Assembly (NCBI GenBank): GCA_963585895.1
Contig: OY757939.1
Location: 29,529,731 to 29,593,730 of the forward strand
Direction of reading: 5' to 3'
DNA length: 64,000 bases
Source: Sepioteuthis lessoniana
Taxonomy: Eukaryota > Mollusca > Cephalopoda > Myopsida > Loliginidae
Positions 62,740-64,000 of this stretch are shown here, piece after piece (position 1 is the stretch's first letter; the number at the start of each line of letters is the position of its first letter). Under the pieces are notes generated by a model, which saw nothing but the letters and a program-made list of their open reading frames with translations, ran no database searches and was not told the origin of the DNA. The position numbers and the translations under genes were made by a program.

Positions 62740-64000
62740 CTACCGGTCAAAAGTATTTGGCCACCGTCAAAATTTTTTTATTCTTCATCCTAAAAGTGCT
62801 ATTTTTAATAAAGCAAGTCAAGCATCACAAAGGTTTTATTTATTATACTAAATACAAATCTTCCTGAACCACATTAAATACAAATTAAACTAAAAAAAAA
62901 CACAAAAAAAAACTTCTTGAACTTTTGATTGATCACGATGACCACCTTTGGCCGCTAACACTGCCAGAGTCTCAGCATTCTTTCCACCAAAGACAGGAAA
63001 TAGACTGAAGATAGTTCTGCCCGACTTTCCTGAATAATTGCCAGAGGTGAGCTGCTCTTGTGGGTTATTTAGTTCTGATTTTTCGGTCAAGTTCATTCCA
63101 AACCAGCTCAATGGGATTTAAGTCCGCTGATTGCGCTGGCCAAGAACGTGCTGTTCCTCTTTGCTTTTAATATCCCTCTGGCAGAGTTAACTAGCATGTT
63201 TTGGGTAATTATCTTGCATGAGTACAAACCCTTGACCGACAAGCTGCATTCCAAATGGGATCATTTTATGCTGCAGTATGCTGTGACAGCCAGTCTGATT
63301 GAATTTGCCTTTCTCTTTATGCAAATCCCCAACTTTACAATTAGCAAAAGTCCACACTCTAATTGAGCCTTCTTCATGCTTTACGGTTAGTGTGATACAG
63401 GGGATTGCAGCTATTTCATCAATTCTTCGCTGCACATAGACCCTCCTATTTGACCAAATGATTTCGAACGTTGACTCATCGGTCCAAATGACTATATTCC
63501 ACTGCTCTATTGTTCAGTCTTTGTGTGCCTTTTGACATTGTTTCGCTTCTTCAACAGTGGTTTCTTTACAGCAATTCTGCCATATAGGCTAGCTTCACTG
63601 AGACTTCTCCTCACACATTTTTTACAACAATGGTTCAGTTGAGCTGTGAGTTTTGGAGCGGCTAGCCTTCTGGCATGCAAGCTGGTGACTCTGATAAAAT
63701 TGTCCTCTGCATAGGTAAAACAGGTAGTATCTAGCAAGCAGTAATTCAACACAACATCGTCTAATGTGAGTTCGAGTGGTATTATAATATAACTTTTGGA
63801 AAACGTTTTATTCATGCTCAGTACTAAAGAAGCAAAACACCATCAACTCAATTTTTCAAAGATTCTGGTTACACTAGGGTCAAAGTTACGAGGGAAGACT
63901 TGTATATAGCATAATAAATAAAAACATTGTGGTGCTTAACTTGGTTCATTAAAAATAACCCCTTTAGGATGAGCAATAAAAACCTTTGAAGATAGCCAAA
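62740..64000 (-). pseudogene. Tc1-like transposon and transposase (DD34E), frameshifted; upstream end beyond the window
   Basis: The right terminal repeat starts CTACCGGTCAAAAGTATTTG at 62740 after TA. On the minus strand the N-terminal part (63815-63507) has TSLHARRLAAPKLTAQLN and LYGRIAVKKPLLKKRNNVKR. A frame change leads to VIWTDESTFEII (D at 63478-63480), then CKVGDLHKEKGKFNQTGCHS and LMQDNYPKHAS with the second aspartate. ADLNPIELVWNEL carries the glutamate (63107-63109), and a C-terminal AAKGGHRDQSKV block ends it near 62900. This is the Tc1 cut-and-paste enzyme order. Deletions and stops near 63111-63187 inactivate it. Confidence 0.9.

Overview
The window looks like intergenic DNA from an animal genome, most likely a mollusc and perhaps a cephalopod. 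It is AT-rich and full of (TA)n, (CA)n and (GA)n microsatellites. It carries many tRNA-derived SINEs, 5S-rRNA-derived repeats, LINE fragments and decayed DNA transposons of metazoan type. The taxonomic call is an inference from repeat style; no host protein-coding gene could be identified. Every convincing coding signal belongs to a transposable element, and all of those are broken by stops, frameshifts, deletions or truncation.

Layout. 1-999 is the 3' part of a deleted transposase gene whose better copy lies at 25012-27226. 1.4-8.9 kb holds a long inverted repeat, LINE 3' ends, a tRNA-Ala-like sequence between perfect inverted repeats, two hammerhead-ribozyme motifs and many SINEs. 8.9-11.2 kb is a tandem array of about 13 degenerate 5S-rRNA-like units. 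11.5-12.8 kb is simple sequence and a pyrimidine tract. 13-21 kb holds a palindromic repeat, a possible LTR, a mariner end, two LINE fragments and SINEs. 21.5-22.9 kb is the C-terminal part of a LINE with a restriction-like endonuclease (minus strand). 23.9-24.8 kb is a LINE fragment followed by 5S-like units. 31.56-35.03 kb is a 5'-truncated Ty3/Gypsy element (minus) from protease to 3' LTR. 39.41-41.34 kb is a GC-rich probable solo LTR. 37.4-37.8 and 44.6-45.4 kb carry the same 28-bp minisatellite. 46.0-46.75 kb is a non-autonomous element with mariner-like ends. 51.69-52.79 kb is a mariner (DD34D) pseudogene. 54.62-55.35 kb is a TIR element with a GC-rich hairpin block. 61.68-62.71 kb is a hAT-type non-autonomous element. 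62.74 kb to the window end is a Tc1 (DD34E) pseudogene.

How the parts relate. Named here for reference: SINE A (tRNA head plus a palindromic tail), SINE B (tRNA head with a 3' end reading towards GTGTCRCATCCTGC), SINE C (head TGGCCAATTGAGTAGAGTG), SINE E (head GTGGTGTAACGGTTAGCAA), repeat D (body with CACCGACTGCATCTCTGCAG), and repeat F (short AT-rich units around GTTAAATGGTTTCAAGTAT). SINE A and repeat D have unrelated heads but share a 3' hairpin (GGCATTAAATAACC, a loop of about 6 nt, GGTTGATATGCC). That hairpin occurs roughly 30 times here. The most interesting items are an apparently intact type-I hammerhead ribozyme (7258-7313, minus), a CACTA-like element encoding a zinc-binding DDE-like protein, the 5S-derived tandem array, and the shared 3' hairpin.
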